A stretch of DNA of 64,000 bases from Viridibacillus arenosi (lineage in GTDB: Bacteria; Bacillota; Bacilli; Bacillales_A; Planococcaceae). Positions 18,138-26,626 of this stretch are shown here, in pieces; the stretch's first letter is position 1, and each line of letters starts with the position of its first letter. The position numbers were made by a program, and so were the translations under genes. The notes under the pieces were generated by a model. That model did not search any database. It was not told the origin of the DNA and saw only the letters and a list, made by a program, of their open reading frames with translations. The stretch spans positions 496,001-560,000 of the forward strand of contig NZ_MSPW01000002.1 of assembly GCF_001955655.1 (NCBI RefSeq). Reading direction: 5' to 3'.

Positions 18138-18235
18138 TAGTCTTTTTGACTTATTTTAGCTTTGCAAAAATCGAAAAATCGCTTCCAATGTTGTTAAATC
18201 AACATTTTGCTCAAAATCACCCTATTTGCTTTTCT

Positions 18236-18284
18236 TATCAATATATAGTATCGTAATGTCTTGAACAAACACTATATATAGTGT
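18236..18284 (+). promoter_or_regulatory. Pair of NrdR boxes
   Basis: Two 16-base palindromic sites, TATCAATATATAGTAT (18236-18251) and ACACTATATATAGTGT (18269-18284). The second is a perfect match to the NrdR consensus. They start 33 bases apart, about three helical turns, the usual spacing for cooperative NrdR binding. NrdR represses ribonucleotide reductase genes when dATP is high, so the downstream nrdJ is probably under this control. The nrdJ ribosome site begins about 19 bases further on. Confidence 0.85.
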
Positions 18285-18312
18285 TTAAAGCGCGATCTAA
18301 ATAGGGAGGCGA

Positions 18313-20886
18313 ATGATAATGGTACTTGCTTCACAGCATCATAATCAGACGATTAATGTACAACAATTAAATAATGATATTCAACAATTTCCACAAGTTC
18401 ATGCCATCACAGAGGACATGCATATAACACATAAAGGTGTGTCTCGCTTAGTCATGATCGACCGTTATTCTTTTAAAGATACGGAAAAGAAAACGCTAAA
18501 AGCAGGGGATTTTGTTGTTTTAACGGTCAAAGCTGACCCTAAATTCCCAGCACGTGGTCTTGGTTATATCGTTTCAATTAATGCAGAAAAGAAAACAGCA
18601 GAAGTGCTGATTGAAGCAGATTATAGAAGTGCTATTGATGATGATTCTGAACAACAAACAGGAATTGTCACACGTTCTTTAGACGTTATTGAGAAGCCTC
18701 TTGAAGTCTTTTACGAACAAATTGCAAAACGTAATGCAACTGGCCTAGCAGCCGTTGAAAAAACAGAAGAAAAACGCCAAGAATGGTATGAAAAATTCTA
18801 CGAACAATTAGTGAAGTTAAACTTTATTCCAGCGGGACGTGTTATTTACGGAGCAGGCGCAGGAACAGATGTTACTTACTTTAACTGTTACGTAATGCCA
18901 TTTGTTGCAGACTCTCGTGAAGGCATTAGTGATCACCGTAAACAAGTAATGGAAATTATGAGTCGCGGTGGTGGTGTAGGTACTAATGGTTCTACATTAC
19001 GTCCACGAAACACACTTGCTCGTGGTGTCAATGGTAAATCATCAGGATCTGTTTCATGGTTAGATGATATTGCTAAGCTGACTCATCTTGTTGAACAAGG
19101 TGGATCACGTCGTGGTGCACAAATGATTATGTTGGCAGATTGGCATCCGGATATTATTGAATTTATTATTTCAAAAATGCAAAACCCTCGTATTTTACGT
19201 TTCTTAATCGAAAATACAACGGATGAAACAATCCAACGTCTAGCAAAAGAAAAACTAAAATTCAAACCTTTAACGCAACAAGAAGAAGCGATGTATCAAG
19301 GTATTATTAATTATAAAACTATCCCTGGTGTCGGTGGTTTTAATGAAGCCATTATTCGTGATGCTGAGACGAAATTACGTGACGGTGGAACATACAGCGT
19401 GCATAACGCTGAATTCCTAACTGGTGCGAATATTTCTGTTACAATCACAAATGAATTCATGGAAGCTGTAGAAGCTGATGCTGAATTTGATTTACGATTC
19501 CCAGCTGTCGAATCATATAATGCTGAAGAAATGAAAATCTATAACGATACATGGCATGAAGTTGGCGATGTTCGTGAATGGGCTGAAATGGGCCATGCTG
19601 TACGTACTTACCGTAAAGTAAAAGCACGTGAACTTTGGAACTTAATCAATATCTGTGCAACTTACTCAGCAGAACCAGGTATTTTCTTCATCGACAACGC
19701 AAACGATATGACAAATGCAAAAGCATACGGTCAAAAAGTTGTAGCAACAAACCCATGTGGAGAACAACCACTTGCGCCGTATTCAGTTTGTAACTTAGCA
19801 GCTGTAAACTTAGCGCAATTTGCTCAAAAAGATACGAAAACAGTGGACTTTGAAGCGTTGAAAGAAACAGTTCGTGTCGGAGTACGTATGCAAGATAACG
19901 TAATCGATGCTACTCCTTATTTCCTTGAAGACAACAAAGTACAAGCATTAGGCGAACGCCGTGTTGGACTAGGTGTTATGGGAATGGCTGATTTACTTAT
20001 CTACTGTGAAAAAGAATATGGCTCTGAAGAAGGTAACATCCTTGTTGATGAAATCTTTAAGACGATTGCGACAACAGCATACGAAGCATCTACTGAACTT
20101 GCAAAAGAACGAGGTAGTTTCCCATTCCTAACAGGAGAAACAGAATCTGAAACATTAGCACTTCGCAAACGCTTTACAGAAACAGGCTTCATGCAAAAAA
20201 TGCCTGAACATATCCGTGAAGCAGTACTTGAAGGCGGTATTCGTAACTCGCACCTACTAACTGTAGCTCCTACAGGTTCAACAGGAACAATGGTTGGGGT
20301 TTCTACTGGATTAGAACCATACTTCTCATTTACTTACTACCGTAGTGGTCGTCTTGGTAAATTCATTGAAGTAAAAGCTGATATTGTACAAGAATATTTA
20401 GCTGCTAACCCAGGTGCAGATGAAGCAAATCTTCCTGAATGGTTTGTAACTGCTATGGAATTAGCTCCAGAAGCACACGCAGATGTACAATGTATTATCC
20501 AACGCTGGATTGATAGCTCAATCTCTAAAACAGTAAATGCACCACGTGGTTACACTGTAGATCAAGTACAAAAAGTGTACGAACGCTTATACAATGGTGG
20601 CGCTAAAGGCGGTACAGTTTATGTTGATGGTAGCCGTGATTCACAAGTATTAACTCTAAAAGCAGAAGAAAACGTTATGGACGAGGACACTCTACAAGAA
20701 GAACAAGTAGCAGAAAAACGTCCAGTTGTTTTAATCGATACTATTCAAGACTTACGCTCAACAAACGTAACAATCGGCTCTGAAGTCGGTAACACATGCC
20801 CAGTATGTCGCAAAGGAACAGTTGAAGAACTAGGTGGCTGTAACACATGCACAAATTGCGGTGCACAACTTAAATGTGGTCTTTAA
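18313..20886 (+). CDS. nrdJ: Class II (adenosylcobalamin-dependent) ribonucleotide reductase
   Basis: Reduces ribonucleotides to deoxyribonucleotides using adenosylcobalamin to make a thiyl radical, so it works with or without oxygen. The 857-residue protein shows the first redox cysteine in TYFNCYVM (Cys192), the radical site NPCGE (Cys482, Glu484), the second redox cysteine in YSVCNL (Cys493), the phosphate-binding APTGSTGTM, and a C-terminal zinc-ribbon-like tail with CPVC and CTNC pairs that feeds electrons. The start at 18313 (or the ATG two codons later) follows AGGGAGG. It stands alone after two NrdR boxes and before a terminator. No cobalamin riboswitch was seen in its short leader. 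Confidence 0.95.
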   Translation: MIMVLASQHHNQTINVQQLNNDIQQFPQVHAITEDMHITHKGVSRLVMIDRYSFKDTEKKTLKAGDFVVLTVKADPKFPARGLGYIVSINAEKKTAEVLIEADYRSAIDDDSEQQTGIVTRSLDVIEKPLEVFYEQIAKRNATGLAAVEKTEEKRQEWYEKFYEQLVKLNFIPAGRVIYGAGAGTDVTYFNCYVMPFVADSREGISDHRKQVMEIMSRGGGVGTNGSTLRPRNTLARGVNGKSSGSVSWLDDIAKLTHLVEQGGSRRGAQMIMLADWHPDIIEFIISKMQNPRILRFLIENTTDETIQRLAKEKLKFKPLTQQEEAMYQGIINYKTIPGVGGFNEAIIRDAETKLRDGGTYSVHNAEFLTGANISVTITNEFMEAVEADAEFDLRFPAVESYNAEEMKIYNDTWHEVGDVREWAEMGHAVRTYRKVKARELWNLINICATYSAEPGIFFIDNANDMTNAKAYGQKVVATNPCGEQPLAPYSVCNLAAVNLAQFAQKDTKTVDFEALKETVRVGVRMQDNVIDATPYFLEDNKVQALGERRVGLGVMGMADLLIYCEKEYGSEEGNILVDEIFKTIATTAYEASTELAKERGSFPFLTGETESETLALRKRFTETGFMQKMPEHIREAVLEGGIRNSHLLTVAPTGSTGTMVGVSTGLEPYFSFTYYRSGRLGKFIEVKADIVQEYLAANPGADEANLPEWFVTAMELAPEAHADVQCIIQRWIDSSISKTVNAPRGYTVDQVQKVYERLYNGGAKGGTVYVDGSRDSQVLTLKAEENVMDEDTLQEEQVAEKRPVVLIDTIQDLRSTNVTIGSEVGNTCPVCRKGTVEELGGCNTCTNCGAQLKCGL

Positions 20887-20952
20887 TATACTGACTTCTA
20901 GCTACTAACGAGCGCAAAGATGGTTATCTAAAATAAAACCATAACAACCATT

Positions 20953-20997
20953 AAGGACTCCCCTTTCATTAATAGATGAAGAGGGAGTCCTTTCCTT
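20953..20997 (+). terminator. Terminator after nrdJ
   Basis: AAGGACTCCC pairs with GGGAGTCCTT across a long loop, followed by TTCCTTTT. Confidence 0.8.
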
Positions 20998-21069
20998 TTG
21001 AATGAGGTTTAGTTTTATGAATAGTTCTAGTAATACTTTGACAATAAACTACCTAATGTAAACTTGAAA

Positions 21070-21149
21070 GAAAGTCGTACCGTTTTAAAGAAAGATATAC
21101 TGTTTTGAAGAAAGTTATACTGTTTAAAAAAAAGTTGAACCGAAATGTA
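21070..21149 (+). repeat. Tandem 20-bp repeat, about 3.5 units
   Basis: Units GAAAGTCGTACCGTTTTAAA, GAAAGATATACTGTTTTGAA, GAAAGTTATACTGTTTAAAA and a degenerate fourth unit lie head to tail. They occupy the spacer after nrdJ and end in the hairpin of the first dispersed intergenic repeat. No coding role is seen. Confidence 0.8.
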
Positions 21150-21197
21150 ATTATTTCGGCTTTCCTTATTGAACTAACGGGGCAGAATAGTTGAACA
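21139..21197 (+). repeat. Intergenic repeat copy 1 (variant hairpin)
   Basis: A CCGAAAT / ATTTCGG hairpin with a pyrimidine tail is followed by TTGAACTAACGGGGCAGAATAGTTGAA. It belongs to the family described at 48094 but has a different hairpin. Confidence 0.7.
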
Positions 21198-21266
21198 AGG
21201 AGGTAATACTTTTTCTGTTTTGAACATCTCTTAATATGGGGGCATATTTAAAAGATGGAGGTTGTT

Positions 21267-21785
21267 GTGATTTTGAAACTGTTTCAATATAACTGGCAAG
21301 TTCGTAATGATTGGTTTACATGGTGCGAAGGCATACCTGATGAAGAACTATTAAAGAAACGGATCGGTGGGTTCGGCAGTATCCTACATACCCTGTTTCA
21401 CATTGTAGATGTGGAATATATGTGGATCTTAGGTTTGCGAGGTGAACCAGTACCTGAGGAGCCATTGTTTGAGGATTATGCTAGCTTACAAAAAGTGAAA
21501 AATCTTTCAGCTCAATACCATGAGAAAGTGAAGCCATTTGTGACATCTTGGACAAATGAAATGGATTCTCGGAAACTTTCAGAAACTGATTTCAATGAAG
21601 AACCGATTAGCTCTAGAGACACACCAATCAGGAGCAGAGTCATTGAATGTACACACGGAGAGATCATACGTCATGTCATTGTTCACGAAATCCACCATAT
21701 CGGCCAGTTATCTATATGGGCACGTGAAATAGGAAAGGAGCCTGTTTCCGCAAACCTGAGAGGAAGGGGGCTATTCGACAATTAG
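21267..21785 (+). CDS. DinB/YfiT-like metal-binding protein
   Basis: A four-helix-bundle protein of the DinB family, about 172 residues. It shows HTLFHIVDVE and HEIHHIGQLS, which supply the histidines of the family's metal site. Members often act as thiol-dependent S-transferases or damage-inducible proteins, and the exact role here is unknown. I prefer the GTG start (VILKLFQYN) because GGAGG lies at the right distance. The ATG four codons earlier has no ribosome site. Confidence 0.85.
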   Translation: MILKLFQYNWQVRNDWFTWCEGIPDEELLKKRIGGFGSILHTLFHIVDVEYMWILGLRGEPVPEEPLFEDYASLQKVKNLSAQYHEKVKPFVTSWTNEMDSRKLSETDFNEEPISSRDTPIRSRVIECTHGEIIRHVIVHEIHHIGQLSIWAREIGKEPVSANLRGRGLFDN

Positions 21786-21802
21786 ACTACCTTTTCACAA
21801 AC

Positions 21803-21906
21803 GGGGGTGATAATTCAATTGTTACTGCAGGTTCTGTTGGTATGAAAATGTTTCTGCTAATACAATAGTGGCGGGAAATCCAGCAAAAGTTCTAAAAAGT
21901 ATTTAA
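21803..21906 (+). pseudogene. Remnant of a hexapeptide-repeat acetyltransferase
   Basis: One frame reads DNSIVTAGSVG and, after a frameshift near 21840, another reads NVSANTIVAGNPAKVLKSI followed by TAA. This is the C-terminal end of maltose/galactoside O-acetyltransferase-type proteins. The rest of the gene is gone. A dispersed repeat copy begins 20 bases later. Confidence 0.75.
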
Positions 21907-21925
21907 TTCGAGATTTGTTTCTTCT

Positions 21926-22009
21926 TTAACTAAAGGGTGCTTTAGTAGAAGATCATTGAGCTGTCCATACAGCTCTTTTTTATTCAACTAACGGGGCAGG
22001 TTAACGAAA
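21926..22009 (+). repeat. Intergenic repeat copy 2
   Basis: Left palindrome part TTTAACTAAAGGGTGCTTTAG, hairpin GAGCTGT / ACAGCTC with T-run, then TTCAACTAACGGGGCAGGTTAAC. It probably also acts as a terminator. Confidence 0.8.
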
Positions 22010-22059
22010 GAAGGAAATTTAAAAAAAGTAAAGAATTTTTATAAAAGGGGTGAAATTAT

Positions 22060-22785
22060 ATGGATATACTACTTCAAAAATTACAAAGATTTGGCGTGCA
22101 TTACATAAAAGGTGATAATGTAATCATTTTAGAAATTTTAGAGAATAGACATAATCAAGCTACTGAAATAGATACGCTTATAAACGAGCTTTTAACTCAA
22201 CTAAAAAGCAGTAAACTGAAAAAAGTAAAGTTTGAGTGTCCTAAAACTTTTTTGGATAGCTTAAATTGTACTAGAACTAAAATGGGGATTATTGGTGAAA
22301 GGGTTATGTATACGAGATCTTTTACAACACCATTAGATGTATCGATACCAAATTATGAGGTATGGTCAATTTCTGAGAATAATTCTATTTCTTTTTTATC
22401 TGAAGTAATGGGTAAAAATTATATTGATACAGAGAAGTTTTTAACCGGAATGAGGATTGAGCTTCCATCACAAGTAGAGAAAATGTATACAGTGTATTTA
22501 GTTAATAATGAACCAGTTGGTGTAGTTTTTCCTCATATAGAGCCAAATACAGAAAAAGAAGGTCGCATTTTTTGGATAGGCATTCATCCTGATTTTCTAG
22601 GGAAAAGGCTGGGCAAAAACTTACACTTAATAGGATTACACAGATTGAAAGATGAATTTAAGGCAAAGACTTATCTAGGGATGACTCAAGTTGATAATAC
22701 TCAAATGAGAAATATAATGGTTTCAAACGGTTGCATTCAAAATAAAAATTCAGTAATTTCATTACAACATTCTATTAAAGAATAG
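22060..22785 (+). CDS. GNAT-family N-acetyltransferase
   Basis: A 241-residue protein whose C-terminal half has the GNAT fold: a substrate strand (VYLVNNEPVGVVFP), then FWIGIHPDFLGKRLGKNLH, which supplies the acetyl-CoA loop (about 175-195). The N-terminal half is unassigned. The ribosome site AAGGGGTG lies upstream. It lies between two copies of the dispersed repeat. The substrate is unknown. Confidence 0.8.
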   Translation: MDILLQKLQRFGVHYIKGDNVIILEILENRHNQATEIDTLINELLTQLKSSKLKKVKFECPKTFLDSLNCTRTKMGIIGERVMYTRSFTTPLDVSIPNYEVWSISENNSISFLSEVMGKNYIDTEKFLTGMRIELPSQVEKMYTVYLVNNEPVGVVFPHIEPNTEKEGRIFWIGIHPDFLGKRLGKNLHLIGLHRLKDEFKAKTYLGMTQVDNTQMRNIMVSNGCIQNKNSVISLQHSIKE

Positions 22786-22840
22786 ATAAGTAGTAATAAG
22801 TATGGAGCAGAATTAAAATGAAATTTGTGGAAAAATGCAC

Positions 22841-22925
22841 TTAAACTAACGAACGCTTTTGTAAGAAAATCTCTGAGCTGTTCTGATAGCTCTTTTTCTT
22901 ATTCAACTAAAGGGGCAGTTAGAAA
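22841..22925 (+). repeat. Intergenic repeat copy 3
   Basis: TTAAACTAACGAACGCTTTTG, hairpin GAGCTGTTCTGATAGCTC with T-run, then TTCAACTAAAGGGGCAGTTAG. The remainder of the 330-base gap before the next gene holds nothing I recognise. Confidence 0.75.
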
Positions 22926-23115
22926 GGTCCTGGAGGATAAAAATTAGGTAGATTAAGTTTAGAAAAAAGAAGAAAGTAAATACTATTTCTATAGTATTAG
23001 AAGAAATTTATACATGAATATTTCCGTGGTAAAATAAAGGCGATACATTATGTGAAATTACAACAACTTTTACGAGGACATACTAAATAAATTTATAGAA
23101 ATCAGGAGGGTTTAT

Positions 23116-23685
23116 GTGAATATCTTATGGGATTTTGATGGTACTTTATTTGATACATATCCAGCATACACAGAAAATTTATATAAAGTACTAAATGGCA
23201 CAGTTGCTCGAGAAGATATTTATCGTGAATTGAAGATTTCAGCGACACATGCATTTAATCATTTTAAATTAACAGATGAACAAATAAAAGAAGTTAAAAA
23301 GCTTAATCTAGAGTTACCACCAAGTAGGATAAAGCCGTTTCCTGATGTTGAGAAAATTTTGCGATTTGCAAACAAAAATGTCATTATGACACATAAGGAG
23401 AGACAACCGGTTCTGGATATTCTCCAATACTATGGTTTTGAAAAATACTTCGTTGAAATTGTGACTGTTGAAAATGGCTATCCACGCAAACCTCACCCAA
23501 CTTCGTATCAATATTTACATGATAAATATGATTTAGATATCGCGATTGGAGATAGAGAACTCGATTTAATCCCGGCAAAGAAAATTGGACTGGTGAGTTG
23601 TATGTATCAGGGGAATTGTGAAGTGGCAGATTTTCAAATAAATGATTATGATGATTTTTTTAAAGTAGTAAAATTAAATAGATAA
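23116..23685 (+). CDS. HAD-family phosphatase
   Basis: A 189-residue haloacid dehalogenase-like hydrolase. Motif I is DFDGTLFD at residues 6-13, motif II is VIMTHK, and the motif IV region IAIGDRELDL supplies the magnesium ligands. It resembles phosphoglycolate-type or beta-phosphoglucomutase-type members. The substrate cannot be told. It starts with GTG behind AGGAGGG. Confidence 0.85.
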   Translation: MNILWDFDGTLFDTYPAYTENLYKVLNGTVAREDIYRELKISATHAFNHFKLTDEQIKEVKKLNLELPPSRIKPFPDVEKILRFANKNVIMTHKERQPVLDILQYYGFEKYFVEIVTVENGYPRKPHPTSYQYLHDKYDLDIAIGDRELDLIPAKKIGLVSCMYQGNCEVADFQINDYDDFFKVVKLNR

Positions 23686-23756
23686 ACGTAATTTTTTATT
23701 CCTCACCTATGTGAACATTCATGATAAAATGAAGACAATTTGTTAGGAGTGATCAT

Positions 23757-24107
23757 GTGAGTAATAAAATTGCGGGTATTTTCTTCCCGGCGTTTGCGAT
23801 GTTAGGTGTTATCGCGATGACATTGACAGGGGCTTTTGGAAATGATGAAGCAAATAAATCCTATTTTCTACTTAGCTTAGTCCTTATTTTCCCATTAACT
23901 TTTTTAGTGCAGGGAATTTCATGTGCTTTAAATAATATTAATCCATGGATTGCATTAGCAGTTTCTTATATTGCTTTTATCATTATCCTGTTTACGGTAT
24001 TAAACAGCTCTGCATGGGGATATGGCTTATATTTTCTTGTATTTTGGATTATTGGTTACTTTGGAGCAAAAGGCATTCAAAAGCTTCGCGCTAATAAAAA
24101 CAAATAA
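23757..24107 (+). CDS. Small membrane protein, 116 aa
   Basis: Four predicted hydrophobic helices (about 7-25, 35-55, 62-82, 85-105) with a short basic C-terminal tail. No family is recognised. It starts with GTG behind TAGGAGTG and ends in a terminator shared with the opposite gene. Confidence 0.75.
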   Translation: MSNKIAGIFFPAFAMLGVIAMTLTGAFGNDEANKSYFLLSLVLIFPLTFLVQGISCALNNINPWIALAVSYIAFIIILFTVLNSSAWGYGLYFLVFWIIGYFGAKGIQKLRANKNK

Positions 24108-24136
24108 ATCTGTGCAATTTCTGCACAGATTTTTTT
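24106..24136. terminator. Bidirectional terminator
   Basis: AAATCTGTGCA-4-TGCACAGATTT with flanking A and T runs, between convergent genes. Confidence 0.85.
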
Positions 24137-24530
24137 AGTTTTTATAGGCATTTGCACAAATTTCTTCACTATGTTTCGCCTTTTTAAAGGTGCGTACAAC
24201 TAACGGATTCTCTTCGCAAAATTGAATGATTGCTTTATTTTCTTTATGTAGTCCGTAATAATAAGTAATTTGCGGTTCATCTTTAAATCGTAATTGAAAT
24301 AAGCCGCGATAATAATCTTTGTGTACTACTTGTTTAGGTTCTATGTAACCAGATTTATCGAGAATTAACATTTCTGTCGTAATGTCGTTTCTTTCCATAT
24401 GTTTTTTTATATGATATTGAACTAAAAGCATCGTATAAGGATTGCCATTTTTAATAATATAAAAATATAAAAAAGACAGACTACTAATAAGTAACAAAAA
24501 AGCAGAAATAAGAAAAAGTCTCTTCTTCAA
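24135..24530 (-). CDS. DUF3139-like membrane-anchored protein
   Basis: A 131-residue protein with one N-terminal transmembrane helix (about 5-27), the motif NGNPYT after it, and an extracellular domain with YYRGLFQLRFKDEPQITYYYG. The pattern fits the DUF3139 family of Bacillales. Function is unknown. The start follows GGAGG with good spacing. Confidence 0.7.
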   Translation of the reverse strand: MKKRLFLISAFLLLISSLSFLYFYIIKNGNPYTMLLVQYHIKKHMERNDITTEMLILDKSGYIEPKQVVHKDYYRGLFQLRFKDEPQITYYYGLHKENKAIIQFCEENPLVVRTFKKAKHSEEICANAYKN

Positions 24531-24602
24531 TAGAAAGAACCTCCTTTATTAAAATATACCAATTAAAACCATTTGTGTAAATTATCGTTTTGGGAACAAC
24601 AA

Positions 24603-24645
24603 TAAAAACGCAGAAGAGCTCCTGAGTTCTTCTGCGTTTCTATTA
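24603..24645 (-). terminator. Terminator after yqhQ
   Basis: AAACGCAGAAGA pairs with TCTTCTGCGTTT, just beyond the stop of the minus-strand yqhQ gene. Confidence 0.85.
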
Positions 24646-25587
24646 GTTTACTGATATATTTTTTGGGTCTTTCTCGATTTCTAATAATTTATTAAACGAA
24701 GCGATAGCGACTTCTACTTGGTCGTCTTTGGGTTCTTTTGTTGTAAGTAATTGAAGCCATAAACCAGGATAACCTAAATAGCGCAGTACTGGTACATTCC
24801 GACAAGCATTAGTCCATTGCAATACTTCAAAAGCCACTCCAAGTACAACTGGGATTAATAAGATACGATCCACAATGCGTAACCAAAACGGATCTGTTGG
24901 TACTAAGAAGTAGATGAACATACCTACGATAACTGTAAATAACATAAAACTACTACCACATCTGTAGTGTAAACGTGATTGAGCTTGTACATTTTCTACT
25001 GTTAAAGGTAGACCGTTTTCATAACAATTTATAACCTTATGTTCAGAGCCGTGGTACTGGAAAACACGTTTAATAAGTGGAGTCAGTGATACAAAATAAA
25101 TATAACTGAGTAGCAATATTAGTTTGAAACCACTCTCTAACAAAATTTGTGCAGTTTTTCCTGGAAGCCATGTATGGAAAAGCTGTGCCAAGAATACAGG
25201 AATCAATGTGAAAATAAATTTACCGAAAAGGAATGAAAGTACGCCAATTGCAGCTACTCCTAAAATCATTTGGAGCTTCGAACCTTCTTCAGTGGATTCT
25301 TCAACTTCTTCACCTGGATTGACATCATAGCGATCACCTGCAAATTGTAAATGCTTGGAGCCGTTTGCAGCTGATTCAATAATAGCAACTATCCCTCTAA
25401 TAAAAGGGATCTTTTTCAGCCTTTGAAGCGCTGGCTTTTTTTCTTTTTTAACATAGAAATACTCTATTGAGTCATCATTACGGCGAATAGCGGATACAGT
25501 ATGTTCTTTACCGCCCATCATTACGCCCTCAATCAATGCTTGCCCCCCATAAATTGGAGTCTGAGGTTGATCCTTCACTTGCCACAC
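24643..25587 (-). CDS. yqhQ: DUF1385 membrane protein YqhQ
   Basis: A 314-residue polytopic membrane protein. Its N-terminus has IYGGQALIEGVMMGG, the hallmark of DUF1385, and a central FQYHGSEHKVINCYE motif lies between helices. At least four hydrophobic stretches lie between about 105 and 260. B. subtilis YqhQ occupies the same genomic place. The biochemical function is not known. It is divergent from yqhR. Confidence 0.92.
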   Translation of the reverse strand: MWQVKDQPQTPIYGGQALIEGVMMGGKEHTVSAIRRNDDSIEYFYVKKEKKPALQRLKKIPFIRGIVAIIESAANGSKHLQFAGDRYDVNPGEEVEESTEEGSKLQMILGVAAIGVLSFLFGKFIFTLIPVFLAQLFHTWLPGKTAQILLESGFKLILLLSYIYFVSLTPLIKRVFQYHGSEHKVINCYENGLPLTVENVQAQSRLHYRCGSSFMLFTVIVGMFIYFLVPTDPFWLRIVDRILLIPVVLGVAFEVLQWTNACRNVPVLRYLGYPGLWLQLLTTKEPKDDQVEVAIASFNKLLEIEKDPKNISVN

Positions 25588-25702
25588 CGCTCTCTTTTTG
25601 TATATTCAACTGTTCTTATTGTACTAAAAATTATAAAAAAGCTCTAGGAAAAGAATAGCTTTTGAAAATGAGGCAATGCTTGTAAAAAAGGAGTGTTGTG
25701 TT

Positions 25703-26152
25703 TTGAAAATACATGTCTTGTTTTGGACATCCATTTTAAGTGCCGTGTCGTTCACGGTTTGTTTACGATTACTACAATTATTTTCAATCATTCATTGGAG
25801 TCCAATCGGGTGGTCTAAGAGATGGCATTTATTCAGTGGACATATGCCATTATTTAAATGGACAACATTAGCGGTCATGTTGTTTGTTTTAGCAATAGTG
25901 ATTTATTATTTAAGTGAACTCTGCATTGCTATTCGTGCAGATATAGCGGCGATGGGATTGAGTGTTATTTTTCTATTTGGATTACAGTGGTGGATGTTCG
26001 GTACGGTAGAGTTAAAAAAAGTATCGATCCCTATCTTCGTTTTAATCGCCATGCATTTACGTTTTATAGTAGAAACTGCAATGTTCCATAAAAAAGCAGA
26101 AAGTTTAGACACCCGAAGTAAAATGCCTTATAATACTGATGTGGTAAAATAA
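25703..26152 (+). CDS. yqhR: YqhR-like membrane protein
   Basis: About 149 residues with four hydrophobic helices. Its position between yqhQ and aroQ matches B. subtilis yqhR. I start it at the TTG of LKIHVLFW, behind AAAAAGGAGTG, rather than an ATG nine codons upstream. Function unknown. Confidence 0.8.
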   Translation: MKIHVLFWTSILSAVSFTVCLRLLQLFSIIHWSPIGWSKRWHLFSGHMPLFKWTTLAVMLFVLAIVIYYLSELCIAIRADIAAMGLSVIFLFGLQWWMFGTVELKKVSIPIFVLIAMHLRFIVETAMFHKKAESLDTRSKMPYNTDVVK

Positions 26153-26179
26153 ATTCATTCAAATCGGAGGGGGAGAGAT

Positions 26180-26608
26180 ATGAAGTACTTATGTTTAAAT
26201 GGGCCTAATTTAAATCGATTAGGTAAAAGAGAGCCAGGAATATATGGCTCGGAAACTCTTCAAGATATAGATAAAGCCCTTCAAAAGCTAGCTGGTGAGT
26301 TTGGTGCCACAATTGAATTAAAGCAGTCTAATCACGAAGGCCAGTTGATAGACTGGATTCATGACGCTGAAGACAATGAAATTGCTGGCATTGTCTTTAA
26401 TCCAGGTGCATATACACATACAAGTGTTGCGATACGTGATGCTATCGCTTCCGTAAATGTACCTGTTATCGAGGTGCATATCTCGAATATACATAAACGT
26501 GAAGAATTCCGTCACCACTCATATTTAGCACCAGAGTGTGTGGGACAAATTTCTGGATTAGGGACTAAGGGGTACCAACTTGCATTACGCATGTTTTTAG
26601 AAAAATAA
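26180..26608 (+). CDS. aroQ: 3-dehydroquinate dehydratase, type II
   Basis: Removes water from 3-dehydroquinate in the shikimate pathway. The protein has [16 protein letters not shown] (residues 8-23) with the catalytic tyrosine, NPGAYTHTS near 75-83 and the catalytic histidine stretch EVHISN near 98-103. At 142 residues it has normal length. A strong GGAGGGGG site precedes the ATG. It is followed after 18 bases by pepP, as in B. subtilis. Confidence 0.96.
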   Translation: MKYLCLNGPNLNRLGKREPGIYGSETLQDIDKALQKLAGEFGATIELKQSNHEGQLIDWIHDAEDNEIAGIVFNPGAYTHTSVAIRDAIASVNVPVIEVHISNIHKREEFRHHSYLAPECVGQISGLGTKGYQLALRMFLEK

Positions 26609-26626
26609 CAGGGGGAATTGATTATT

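Noticed and set aside
18138-18312. Cobalamin riboswitch before nrdJ
   Set aside because: The leader is only 175 bases and shows no B12-box. The NrdR boxes account for the palindromes.
21070-21149. Short CRISPR array
   Set aside because: The units are contiguous 20-base repeats without spacers and there are no cas genes.
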